Source of the DNA: Bryoerythrophyllum caledonicum
Taxonomy: Eukaryota; Streptophyta; Bryopsida; Pottiales; Pottiaceae
Reading direction: 5' to 3'
Length of the DNA stretch: 64,000 bases
Assembly (NCBI GenBank): GCA_963971425.1
Contig: OZ020519.1
Span: 16,012,028-16,076,027 of the forward strand
A program made the position numbers and the translations under genes. Under the pieces are notes generated by a model. It saw only the letters and a list, made by a program, of their open reading frames with translations. It had not been told where the DNA came from and made no database searches. Of this stretch, positions 53,345 through 64,000 are shown one piece after another; position 1 is the first letter of the stretch, and every line of letters starts with the position of its first letter.

Positions 53345-55484
53345 ATGTCGAGCTTCTCCATGAAGACTGCTGGATTGCTCGTGCTTCTGCAGAGTGTCAG
53401 CGTGTGCGCCCTGTTGCATGACATTACTTTGGAAGGCGGCGAAGGTGGTGAGTGTGTGGCTCTTATGTAGCTTATTGTACTATCATTCATGGCTACATTT
53501 GCAGTTTTTTATATCACTGTCCAAACTAACAAGATGCAAGTTCAAACATGTCAAGGCTTTTGATATTATTTCTGTCAGTAGGACATGTTACACTTACCAC
53601 GTGAGTAGAGATGAAATTACAAATTTGTCAAAGAGATAGTAATGTGAATATAACCACAATTGTTATGAATATCATCACATGTTTCAAGGATAATTTTCTT
53701 GTGGAACTTGTGTTGTTGCAGCGCACTGGGACTACAGCAATGGGGACCATGGGCCGGCACATTGGCATGAGCTGAACCAAAAGTGGGCGATTTGCAAGGT
53801 GGGCCTCCAGCAATCGCCCATTTCCCTCACCATGAATGACATGGTGACTGATCCGGAAGTGGGCGGCGTGAAGATCTCAAACGATACCGAGGGCATACCT
53901 GCAACCATCCTCAACAATGGTCACGCTGTAAATGTAAGGAAGTTTTACATATCCGTATATTATCATGTGTGAACCTACTAGTTTTATGCATGTGTGAAGT
54001 TGCCTTGATAAGTAGTTTGAAGTGTCCAATGAAGGATGGCCTCTTAGTTTGCTACATTTGTTTCCAGGTGGAACTTCAAAGCTCTTATGGCCAGGGATAT
54101 ATGATTGCCGATGTCTATACTTACTACTTTCTCGAACAGTTCCACTACCACATGCCCAGCGAACACACTATCATGAATCAGAGGTACTGCTTCGAAGTCC
54201 ATTTCATTTAAAAAATATGGATTCGACCTAATGACGCGGTAACTAATTGTGTGATGATTGTGTTATTTGCAAATTCAACACCTAGCAAAAGTCTTCTAAC
54301 CTCTTTTCTTGGTCTAGTATGGTAGAGTGTCAAATCCACATCTAGCATGGATAATGTATATGGTTTCCTTGCATAAACTTCGGACTCAAAACATTCTTCT
54401 TGACACTTGGCTAATCCTTTGTTTTGGTTTTTGTCTGAAGATGCTGTTGACCTTATTCTAGCCAATTTCACGTTGATTTCTAACCTCTCTTTCCTCTTCT
54501 GGTACGGCTATGGAAATAACTCCCGACTTGCTTTTATGGTTGCCCAGCTTCCCCCTTGAACTACACATGGTTTACAGGAGAACAAAGTCAGCTCGACGTG
54601 CACCTCGTGCTGCAGTCATCTCCTTTTTGTTCCTTGAAGGCCAAGCGAGTAAATTCTTGGGGCAGGTCTTTCCCTCAAAAAACCCTCTCAATACACTGCA
54701 TGATCTCATGGCATCTATGAATGCACTTATGTGTTTCGTTGGTTATTTGATATACGCTCTACTCTAACCTCTTTTATGCCACCATCTAAGCAAACAAGTG
54801 ATACTCTCTACATATTTCATGTAAATTTTACCTTTTTACTTGTGCAGTTTTCTGACATCCTGCCATCATATACAACCCCAATCGAGAAGGAGAGCATCGG
54901 CAAAATTTGGCTTCCGGAGATGCAGAGACACTACGGCCAGTACATGGGCTCCCTCACAACCCCTCCCTGCACAGAAGATGTCCATTGGATCATCAACATG
55001 TGGGACGTAAGTTCATCAGCATTGCTTTAAGACATGCTATCCTCATTTGATCTGCTTCAATTCCATGTCAATTCAGTTTCATCTGCTCCTAATTGTCATG
55101 ATCCAAAACCAAGCAACTTACAAAATCTCTGCTGACCACCAGTTCCCAACGGTGTCAAAGTCTCAGCTGAAAAAGCTCAAAGCTCCATTGCCATTGCCAG
55201 TAAGTGAAACTCCACTAAATTGCCAGATGCAGTAGGGGTCACCGAAGTGGAGAAAATAGTGCTGGTCACAATTGCTAGGTGGCAAATTTATGGACTTTGA
55301 TTGGCTGAGTTGCTAGATGTTTGGGGCTCCTCAATGAAAACCAGCAGCTGATTCAAATATTAGCTTTGAATACCAATTCTATTAATGAGGGAACTATCTG
55401 ACCCATGTTTGACTACCTCTGCAGGGTAAAACCAATCGCCCGACGTTTTCAAGCATCGGAAGAGGTTTCCGAATGAGGCCATGA
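53345..55484 (+). CDS. alpha-carbonic anhydrase, secreted, copy 2
   Basis: Hydrates CO2 to bicarbonate, probably outside the plasma membrane or in a secretory or plastid-directed compartment. Seven exons (53,345-53,444; 53,722-53,933; 54,068-54,183; 54,548-54,665; 54,848-55,006; 55,077-55,199; 55,425-55,484) join in frame to 295 residues. Signal peptide MSSFSMKTAGLLVLLQSVSV. Catalytic features: NNGHAVN (proton-shuttle His), FHYHMPSEH (two zinc His and the gatekeeper Glu), LELHMVY (third zinc His), and GSLTTPPCTEDVHW (Thr199/200 region). The exon 6 acceptor is uncertain; the one used here adds about 12 hydrophobic residues before NQATYKIS. Three complete features that are lost in copy 1 are kept here: the exon 4 frame, the GTAAGT donor after exon 5 and a CAG acceptor for exon 2. 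Likely the working gene. Confidence 0.9.
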
Positions 55485-55973
55485 CGCCACAAGACGTGAA
55501 GTCAATGCTCAATAGTTCATTCCATGTATTGTTTGTATGCACAAACTCGAGAAGAACCTGATGGAAACATGACACTAGTATATTTGCACTTAACCCTCTA
55601 AGGATGAGCATCTCACATTGTAGCGGGTGGAAAGATGAACGCGCCAGAATGTAATGCAACGAAAGCAGAGGATCGGGGAAGAGTAGGTTGTCAATCTAAA
55701 AACAGGCAACTTGTGTTTTACAAAGTTTTTTAACATGATATTGTATCCAGTGTACAAAATGTGCATGGTGTATACAAATGGTCACAACCAAAAATCCTAC
55801 CACTCCAGAATACAAATTAAAAAAACCTGCACATGATCTCAGCTGCACCACATTCATAGAATACAATCCCAAGAGCAACTAATTCCCTCTACATATGTAA
55901 AAAAACCTATCCGCTGCCACTTATCCCACCTGAAACAAGCGAAAAGAAAAGGAACCCTACTTTCACCTTCTAG

Positions 55974-56160
55974 AAAAGAGCAGGAGAGAGAGAAGCCTGT
56001 TCACAAAAACAGGAGAGATGTATTCTCAAAGGAAAAGAGTGTTCAATTCTCCGAAAAGGAGAGGATCGATCACCTCTTGTGCTGGGACAATAACCATGGT
56101 CATGCCATTGAACCTGTGGTGTTTGGTGCTACACCTGCAGAAGAATCGTATTCACAATGA
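55974..56160 (+). other. coding-like terminal exon downstream of CA, unit 2
   Basis: Identical to 16,549-16,735 in unit 1, with the same acceptor and stop. Function unknown; see that entry. Confidence 0.3.
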
Positions 56161-56211
56161 GAGGAAACATCAACAGGAGGAAGAATCGAAATCACAAGTG
56201 TCATAAATGGG

Positions 56212-57160
56212 CTTTTTGAAAGTTTGGTCAAGTTCCTATGGTGTCAATTTTCAACATTCCTCTATGAAATTTTTACTGTAGAAGGAAATTACTAAGACCT
56301 CGGTGGGAGAACAATTTTTTCCTAGATCTGACATATAATGAAAAAGTTGTAGGGTTTTGAATTTCAAATGGGCAAAGCGGGCAGTTCGGGCACCTCCAAA
56401 ACCTTTTGCTAGGACACTATCGAGTGTGAGATTTTCAATACTAACAAGTAGTATTTTTTCCCTTCATATTGTCAAAAAAAAGTTCTTGTCTTTAGTGAAG
56501 TATAGCATATTCACCCAAGTCAAACATTTTCACACATTGTCGGGCAAGGTACCCAAAAAAATTCTTCTTTTCACATTTTTGACTTTTTTTAAACTTAAAA
56601 ACATAGAGTAAATCTTCTTATTCTTCTTATTATGTTTTTATAAAATATGGGGACTCAAATGACATTGTATGTCAAAAACATATATGTAGAATGATGCGGA
56701 ATTTTGAATGAAATTCAACAAATATATCTTCAAATTTAATCTCAAAGATTTGGAATTGATATAGAATTTAAAAGCCCAAAAACCACCGGAGCCCATAATC
56801 AAACCCTAGAGTAGGTGAGATTTGGTGCCCTCCTTCACCCAATGCCAATAAGTGAGAGTGAGTAAAAGAAAGAAGACACGCCATGGATAACCAACTCATG
56901 GAGGTATCCAATACCGATCGGTCTTATTCAACTTTCGGGGCAATGCCACCAATGAGAGCTCAATTGAGGTGGAGCAACCCAAAATTGCACACATCATGAC
57001 CCAATGCCGATAATGACTTGTGTTTCTGATTTTGAGTTATCGATTTTGGATCACTTCATGCACCATTTCATGCATTTGCCATTTTCATGCACCTTGCCAT
57101 GCATACTCTACTAATCGGAATTGGGTGACCGATCGGAATTGGGTGCCTCTACCTTAATCA
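56212..57160. repeat. inverted composite repeat, unit 2 copy
   Basis: Paralogue of 16,788-17,733, ending GGGTGCCTCTACCTTA. Non-coding. Confidence 0.6.
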
Positions 57161-57199
57161 TCAACAAATTGGCAACTGATGAAACCAACATATTGGATA

Positions 57200-57384
57200 C
57201 CGTAGTAGGGGTAACAACACTATTGGCCCTACAACACTAAATATCAATTTAAGTATATTTCTAGTAACAATGAACTTGAGATGATGTAGAAGCCATGTTT
57301 GAGAAAGTTGTTTATTCAAATCACTATACTAAAATTAATATTTAGTGTCGTGGGACCAATAGCATTGTTACCCCTACTGCCTTA
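57200..57384. mobile_element. 185-bp MITE, unit 2 copy
   Basis: Paralogue of the MITE at 17,777-17,961 with the same GTAGTAGGGGTAACAAC ends. Confidence 0.6.
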
Positions 57385-57641
57385 GTTTCACTAATTGTGA
57401 ATATACTGACATTTAGTGTGCAGACTATTGCACTGCCTTCTTACTGCAACTACCACAATGCGCTCCAAAACAAATTTGAGTTCGTCACGAGTCACAATAC
57501 GTCATCACACGTAGCTCGCTTGTCAATGCAATCGCATTGTTCATCAACATCATCGGCAATGCTTCCTCTCCAGTGCCTTCTAGGTCCACACTTGCACAAC
57601 TTTAACTCCCTCAAATCCCTATCTCACTCACTCACAAATAA

Positions 57642-58072
57642 CTGACGCACATGGTGCGGATGAGCCTCTGCTTGGAAGCCCCAACGATTGGTGGTGGGTC
57701 CCACAAAACAAAAGGTAAATTTGGATAAATTTTATATATGTAAATTGGTTCCCAGGTGAAAACTCATTGGGAACATAGAGAACGCGTTGGGAACTCTGGG
57801 AACGCATTGGGGAACACAATGGGAACTTTGGGGAACAACGTGGGAACTCATTGGGAACTTTGGGGAACAACGTGGGAACTCATTGGGAACGCATTGGGAA
57901 CATTGTGGTAATAATATGGTTAAAAAGGTAAATGAGAAGAAGGTAACCATATGTTTGGTTTGGAACCACATCGGATTAAACCCTAAACTCATGTGGGCAT
58001 GAGGAGCCAAACCCAAACTTTTAGGGACCATATGTGGGAGATGAAGCCCCATATGGTCGTCATGTGCGTCGG
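57642..58072. mobile_element. about 430-bp inverted-repeat element at the unit 2/3 junction
   Basis: Left end CTGACGCACATGGTGCGG, right end (reverse complement) CCGACGCACATGACGACC. The sequence without it is seen at 34,405-34,425 (CTCACTCACAAACAATTG). The target duplication is imperfect and the superfamily is unknown. Confidence 0.6.
57752..57905. repeat. TGGGAAC minisatellite
   Basis: About ten copies of TGGGAAC or GGGGAAC spaced 8-20 bp apart; the phrase AACTTTGGGGAACAACGTGG occurs twice in a row. It lies inside the element at 57,642-58,072. Confidence 0.8.
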
Positions 58073-61000
58073 CCTAAACAATTGTCCAACATTCCTTGCC
58101 TTGGAGTAAAAGAGCAATGGCTATGGTTGCCACAACATCCTCTCTCCCTATCTCCCTCACTTACACGGCCTGCACGCCGCAACCATGTCCTCAACATCTC
58201 CTTTGCAACAAATTCTAGGCGAAAATCCTCTCCTTTGATTGGTTTGGTCGCGCAATGATTGCATTGGTTGTGTTGAGGCACGGGGGTGATAGGTAAATAG
58301 TGTCTATTCTTAAGAGGAAGAAGTGTTTCCAAACAACTACTCTATGTCCTATTAAAATAGGCAAAGTGGTGGAAGGAACAAACACTTTACTCATATTGGC
58401 CTATTATAGAGGTTGAAGTTCAATTTTCTTTCTTTCTTTCTTTATATGATACCAATGTAGGTAAAAATAGAGGTTTAACAATTACGAATAAAGATTTTAC
58501 CTTAAACGCCCATGTACCACATCCACAATATCACAATTTGTACTCATTTATTTCTTTGAGCTCATTTTGATGAAGATAAAATGTGTGATTTTAGTATCTA
58601 TCCTTACAAAGATGACCTTATTTTATTACCTATAATTTTGACTGAATTTGAATAAGATCCAAGGATTGTTGGAATAGATTGTACGTTTTTATATTGGTAG
58701 TGAAAAATTATGAATTTTGGAAGGTCTACTACCCTATACCAAGCAATAAAATCTTTCAAGATTTTTCATTAATCAAATGGAACAAGTTTGAACTTGCACT
58801 ATGTCGATGGCTTTACACTGACACACATTATATGAAGTAGTATAATCTTTGATTTCTAATGATTTGTTATCTTCCATGTATATATGATTTTAAACAAAGA
58901 TGTTTCAAAACTTTTATAGACTAGAATGGAAGTTTTGTATTTGATCAGAAAGATCAACATCCGCATATCAATGAAGAATCTCATAACTTGGACAATTTCG
59001 CTCAAAGTTACTATTACACCAAAATTTGAGCTCATAGCTTGACAACAAAAACACCCAAAAATACACATTTCTACACACAAGCAATCTTTATTTAGCTACC
59101 TATACACTTAGTTACTTTGTTAAGTAGAGTCTACCTATGGAGAGAGGTAGTAGGGGTAGTATGTGCTCTCTACGTCTTAATGACCTAAAAAGTAGCACAA
59201 TTCCACCATATTCATTTAGTTTTACGCTAGTCAAGGACCAATATTACTCTTTTTCTTCTTCTTTTTCTTTTCTACTAGAATTGTTTTCATGTGTATGAAA
59301 TATTGCATTGTATGTGGCATTTCATTTGTAGATATTCATCGTATTTGAGTGTTATTTGATGAATTTAGAGAGGCATTTAGAGATTTTCCAATAGTTTAGT
59401 AACACCAAATCATGATTTAGTTCTAGTAAAGTGTACATGTAATGTGCCTTCAAAATAGAATCTCAAAGTTTAGAATCTAGTTCCTTATAAATTTCATGCG
59501 AATGAATCTCTAAAGATCAAAAGTCTTGGGTGGGCTTCTAGTGATTTTAGGTAGCTTACATCAATGTCAATTTAGGTCCAAAATTTTGAAATGTGGATAA
59601 GTAGTGGATGTGTATAAGTAGTAGATTCATGGAGAATACATTTTTAAAAACAAACACACAAAACTAAAGTGACAAGGTTTTGAATTTCAAATAAGGAGAG
59701 AGGGTAGAGCGGATAGGGTACTATAGAGCTAAATAAATCACTACCATAGAAGTTGAATAGTAATAATGTGGAGCTGAATAGTGCAATTTTTGGTCGTGGA
59801 TAGCATTGGATGACATTTCTTGGCAACCCTCATTGTTTTTTCTTTTAAAAAAGTAGAAATCAAAGATCTACTAAATGTTTCTGTTTCCTATCAATAGAAT
59901 AATGCATAACAATTCCAACCATCATTTTAATTTTAGATCCAACAATTATTTTAAAAATGCTATTGCTTTCTTAAGTAAATGGCTACTTTCTATATCCCTA
60001 GTCATTATAAGTCCATTTCTTCTATCCTAAACACCTCCATTATTTGTGATTTTGGCGTGCAATAACCCAACACAAGTTAGAACATAGATCCATAAAATTT
60101 ATGCAATGTGTAGTGAAACAATATGCCATTATCTTGAGTCAAAGTACTAATGGTTGACCTTCATAATAACTTTTGAATGGTTGATAGAATAATGTTTGGT
60201 AGTGTGCTTCATTGTATGATTAATGGTTCTAATACAAGTCACAATTATAGCTACTTTAACCCTAACAATTTTAAACTATTTTAACCAAAAATACTTCAAC
60301 ACTATCCATTCAATTGCAAAAGACAAAAAAAAACATTTGCATTTTTTTAATACATTTCTAAACATAAGATCTTAATTAATACTACTGTAAAGTATGTTAA
60401 TTTATTTTCAAAATATTCAATTGCACTCATAGAAAGATTACAGTGTTTAAAGTGAAAAGATTTTTTTCCCCTTCCCTACCTAAAAATTATCAACAAGCAT
60501 CAACTTTGCTTGGTGATATAAAATTTAGATTCAAGCTAAATTTTATGACGTTATAATGTGTATGATGTTAGTTCCATATACTTTGATTATTGGAGGTAAA
60601 AGAAGAGTGAAGCATTTTTAACAGAATTGTGAGATGAAACAAGGTTTAGAAACTGCCTAAACACCATTTCATTTTTAGTAAACTCAATGTCTTATTGGCT
60701 ACATATCCAAACAGTCAAAAAAATAATAATGCTTCTTCTTAAAATTGAAATTGAACCCTGTGTAAAAATGAGTATCTAACACACCAAAATAAATGATAAT
60801 AATTTGAAGATTACATTGGTACTAGTAATTATGAACCGTATCTTAAAGTCAGTTTTGGCACCTTGCTCTCGAAAAAAATATCTTACCTTTAGTAGGCATT
60901 TGAACACAATGGGTATCGCCTAGGCATTACATGGGTATCACCTAGGCAGTGGTGAGATTATTTAATGCACCAAAATAGATTGTAAGAAATTTCATACTCC

Positions 61001-61653
61001 CTTTTTCTGCACCGATGAAATGCATGAAAAGTAATGGCAATCAATGCTCTTGGGCCCTACCCAATGCAAGCTAGAGCTCCCTTTGTAGTACCCCAAGTTC
61101 CCAAAAAGTTGATCAATGGTTCCCCCACACCTTTTCCAAGCCAAGTTATATTGTGCGTGTGGTCCGAATTACTATCATAAGACCATAAGATTCAGAGGGA
61201 CACGTGAGGTCACCTCACTTTACTTTTAAGAGGACTTTATTCTTTATTGTAAAATAAATATATGCAAGATTGACTTGCACTTAGGATAATTAAGCATTCT
61301 TAAGTATGTTCCAATGGTCTCAATTTTGATAATGATTTTATAGATTTATTTATGAAGATCTGGCATAGTAGTAGCTTTGTGGGAATATGATATTTTTTCA
61401 CATGGGACCTTTAAAAAGAAATTTATGTTATTCTAAGTGGAAAACTATGGACTCAAGGTAGCTCCAAATTTTTTGCTAGAAGTTTCTATTGACATTGAGA
61501 TTTTTCATACATATAAAGAATATTACCTTCTTTGAATGTGTCGAAAAACAATTAAGGTCCACAGTGTAAAAAAGAAATTAAACCCAGGTCTGACATTTTC
61601 ACACATTGTTGCACAAGGGGGGAAAATTTTTTCTTCCATTTCAAATGCTAATA

Positions 61654-62108
61654 TCTACCTATATAAAAGGCGACAATTTTTCTGTCCGCCGCTCCCGGTC
61701 ATGTGACCTTTGGATTTGCCATTTGAATCAAATGTGCCCTTTGAATGAATGTGAACTTTGAAAGAATCTTCCATATGTGCCCTTTGGAGGAATCCTTTAT
61801 AGTGCCCATTTATTCAAATTTGGCTTAATGAGCTTTAAAATTGTATTATGTATCAAAACAGAAAAATAAAACCATATTTTCCAACATATTGAAACAACAC
61901 AATATACTACCTCCGGTACATAAAATAAATGATAGTTATCTAAAGACGATAACATGTATATGAAATAAATAATGGGTATTTAAAGTGAATAATAGGTATA
62001 TATAGTACATAATGCGGTTATAATGGGTAAATTTGATTTTTGCATTTACATACGTTTATTTAACTTGGGATTGCCCCGACCAATTGATGACAACGGGGGA
62101 TGTACTAG
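61654..62108 (+). mobile_element. 455-bp Helitron-like insertion
   Basis: Begins TCTACCTATATAAAAGG and ends GTACTAG, placed between A and T (GCTAAT A|TC...CTAG|T ATTCATA). Units 1 and 2 have the uninterrupted site (about 12,601 and 50,280). A 5' TC, a 3' CTAG, no target duplication and A-T insertion are Helitron hallmarks; CCCCG...CGGGG before the end can pair as the terminal hairpin. It encodes no protein. Confidence 0.8.
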
Positions 62109-62254
62109 TATTCATATATTTACGGAGGATTGCAACAAAAAATAATGGCATGCTCATACAAAAGTTTATTTCAAGATCTTAGGGATGAAAGTCCAAAATA
62201 TCACTTTGAAATAAAAATTTACATGCCCTTGTTGTCACTGATAGTTTTGGACTA

Positions 62255-62453
62255 CACCAAACACTGAATATAGTGTAGAGGGATTATTGATGTAGATCAC
62301 TCACACTAATTTCCATCAAAGCATGGGCATGCCAAGTTTTGATTGGGTATTAGTTCTCAAGCAAGTGTGTGTCAGTCAACAATTGCATGTAAATTTTCAA
62401 TTAGTGCAGGAAATTTCAAATAGTCTAGTCTACACTATATTCACGGAACGGTG
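62255..62453. mobile_element. 199-bp MITE with TA target
   Basis: Ends CACCAAACACTGAATATAGT and (reverse complement of the right) CACCGTTCCGTGAATATAGT, flanked by TA. Units 1 and 2 read GGACTAGTTTC without it. A Tc1/mariner-related MITE. Confidence 0.8.
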
Positions 62454-62500
62454 TAGTTTCTAAGCGAAATTGACTGTGGTCCACTAGGGGTTAATCCTTA

Positions 62501-63312
62501 ACCTCTAAAGGACCAAGGCAATTTTTCCTCAAAAACACTCCAAAACTGCCATTTTCAGCACATTCAATACAAAATGATACAAAATCATTTTTTTGAAAAT
62601 TTAACCGTAGGATCTTGTACTAGACTTGTATGAGAGCGAGTGGTAAAATTTTTGGTAAGTTTGACGGCACGGATTGAAAGATATTAGCCTTTGAAGTGCG
62701 ACATAATCTCTTTTTCAGGTCATACTATACACCTTCAACAAACTTCTACCACCTTCTATGGCATTTTTTTGCACTACGGGCCGTGAAATTATTGTGTTAA
62801 CTTGAAAAGGATCATGTTAGACACATGTGCACCAAATTTTAGAAGTAGAAGAGGTGTAGAAGATGTCCTAAAAAATCCTGCAATGCAAGTATGTGCTGAG
62901 AATCAACAATACACTTTATATTTTGTATCTATCATATCCTTCTCAAATTTTTGAAATTCACAAATCCGTACGGTAGATGCAAAGATCTCAATTTTCTTTC
63001 CTAAGAAGACATTTTCTTTCTTTTAAATGGACAAAAACTCGAATTTCTATTGAATTTAGAAGTTATTAAAGTTTGGTGACAGTATTTGTGATATGTCGCA
63101 CTAAACTACTGCACTAAGTGTAAATTTGTAAGTGAAAATAAATTGTAACTTTTCAACCATATGTCGGAATTCTACGAAATTTGTGTCTACGCAAAGCTAA
63201 TCAAAAGTTGTCCATTTAATAAAAAATCTCAGAAAATAATGCCTGGAATTGAGAACGTGGTACCCTACCCAAACTCAAAATGTCCCCCGAGGGGACATTG
63301 GTCCTTTAGGGA
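62501..63312. mobile_element. TTA-flanked non-autonomous element, copy 4
   Basis: TTA|ACCTCTAAAGGACC on the left, GGTCCTTTAGGGA|TTA on the right, 812 bp. The site without it is TTAATTGTCAAACG in unit 1 (about 12,790). Same family as the three copies further left. No ORF. Confidence 0.75.
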
Positions 63313-63748
63313 TTAGATGTCGGACGGGAACCGTGTATATACTGGCACATATTTAGATTTGTCGAATACAAAAATGTATTGAAGCTCAGCAAGACATACA
63401 CCTTTGGGTTGAAGATTCTTCAACTATCATCTTTCATTTGGAGGTCATATCAATTTCTGGAGTCTGGACCTTGTCATGTTCAAATACAACACCATACATG
63501 TACACTACTGTGGCCACAGTATGCACCTTCTGACGTTTAAAAATTGATCATAAATTAATAGCCATTGTAATACAGTCACTGCATCTTGCAGAATTGATGA
63601 TATTTTGTGGCATTGCAAGTCTCAACTTCTGCCCTGATTTTGGGAGGCACAACTTCCATGGGCACATTGAAAGTGCCATGCCCATGTGATAAGCCATTAA
63701 AAAAACCAGGATGCTCCACAAGAATCCTTTTCACAGAAATATACACTA

Positions 63749-64000
63749 CAGTCGGCTCTCTATAAATGTTACCTCTATACTGTAAGTGTTAGATCCACAA
63801 AAGTGTTACTAAAAATTTCGCTCCTGGAAAAAACCTCAAATTTAACATTAGTAAGTGTTATATGTTAAGTGTTATAACATGTTCCGCTCCCCCCTTTGTT
63901 AGAATGATTCTATAAGTGTTACATTTGGCAAAAACATCATAATTGAACTTGGTTTTAAATTTTTAGATTACTTCACATGAATATATATCATATCTTTTGT
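63749..64000. mobile_element. left end of a pogo-like element, cut by the window
   Basis: CAGTCGGCTCTCTATAAATG begins immediately after a TA, where unit 2 reads CACTACATGTCAAG without it. CAGTCG-type ends and a TA target are typical of the pogo/Tigger branch of Tc1/mariner. The subterminal region repeats AAGTGTTA several times, likely transposase sites. Confidence 0.6.

Larger units (their letters stand above)
34392..57641 (+). repeat. Tandem unit 2 (carries CA copy 2 and several insertions)
   Basis: Head 34,392-34,699 resumes at 46,907 after the LINE. It matches unit 3 from 58,073 on and, from about 49,770, unit 1 from 12,140 on. Without the LINE and the Tc1-type insertion the unit is about 9.4 kb. 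Confidence 0.85.
58073..63748 (+). repeat. Tandem unit 3, left part
   Basis: Matches unit 2 from its head (34,410 and 46,907 onward) through about 51,250. It lacks the LINE, the Tc1-type element and the 353-bp MITE, and carries its own insertions (61,654-62,108, 62,255-62,453, 62,501-63,312, 63,749 on). 58,073-61,653 holds no gene. Its CA gene, if present, lies beyond the right edge. Confidence 0.8.

Noticed and set aside
57787-58002. ORFs across the TGGGAAC minisatellite
   Set aside because: They are products of the short repeat, open in both strands, without protein character.

Overview
The window looks like nuclear DNA of a non-flowering streptophyte, with a fern, lycophyte or bryophyte-grade plant more likely than a seed plant. 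It is AT-rich, its genes are split by GT-AG introns, it carries a secreted plant-type alpha-carbonic anhydrase, and an embedded 18S rDNA piece reads like a green-plant 18S. The exact taxon cannot be settled from sequence alone. Host genes are few and mobile elements dominate.

The backbone is a tandem array of a roughly 10 kb unit, each unit carrying one alpha-carbonic anhydrase (CA) gene. Unit 1 is recognisable from about 12,140 to 18,167 (CA copy 1, 13,944-16,058, broken). Unit 2 runs from about 34,389 to 57,640 (CA copy 2, 53,345-55,484, all seven exons in frame). Unit 3 runs from about 58,073 and is cut by the right edge just before its CA gene. Later insertions separate the units, and because the units are paralogous each insertion has an 'empty site' in a sister unit, which fixes its ends to the base. 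Exons of the two CA copies differ about ten times more than the introns between them.

The most unusual object is a 15.3 kb DNA transposon at 18,864-34,141. It has a perfect 9-bp target duplication and about 80-bp terminal inverted repeats built from a 7-bp repeat. It carries a two-exon Mutator-like transposase with a SWIM zinc finger (29,854-33,549), an intact multi-exon gene joining a ParB-like domain to an N6/N4 DNA methyltransferase-like domain (20,026-23,843, minus), and a small basic-protein gene (27,803-28,339, minus). It also holds a captured 18S rRNA fragment and about 16 copies of the dyad TCTCGGCACCGAGA, eight of them spaced exactly 106 bp apart. It sits inside a smaller TTA-flanked element at the unit 1/unit 2 junction.

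The second large element is a 12.2 kb LINE (34,700-46,895, plus) with an 11-bp target duplication. It has a long repeat-rich 5' UTR, an ORF1 of unrecognised fold, and an ORF2 with a 2A ribosome-skipping motif, endonuclease, reverse transcriptase, RNase H and a C-terminal zinc finger. It is broken in several places. A relative fills the left edge on the minus strand (1 to about 4,205), and a 5'-truncated 3' tail lies near 7,800.

The rest is smaller DNA transposons: an apparently whole Tc1-type element (10,319-11,985), a broken second Tc1-type element (51,302-53,032), a Tc1-type fragment at 4,218-4,350, a PIF/Harbinger fossil (6,017-7,450), a Helitron-like insertion (61,654-62,108), several MITEs, and the start of a pogo-like element at 63,749. 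I saw no tRNA gene, no CRISPR array and no LTR element.
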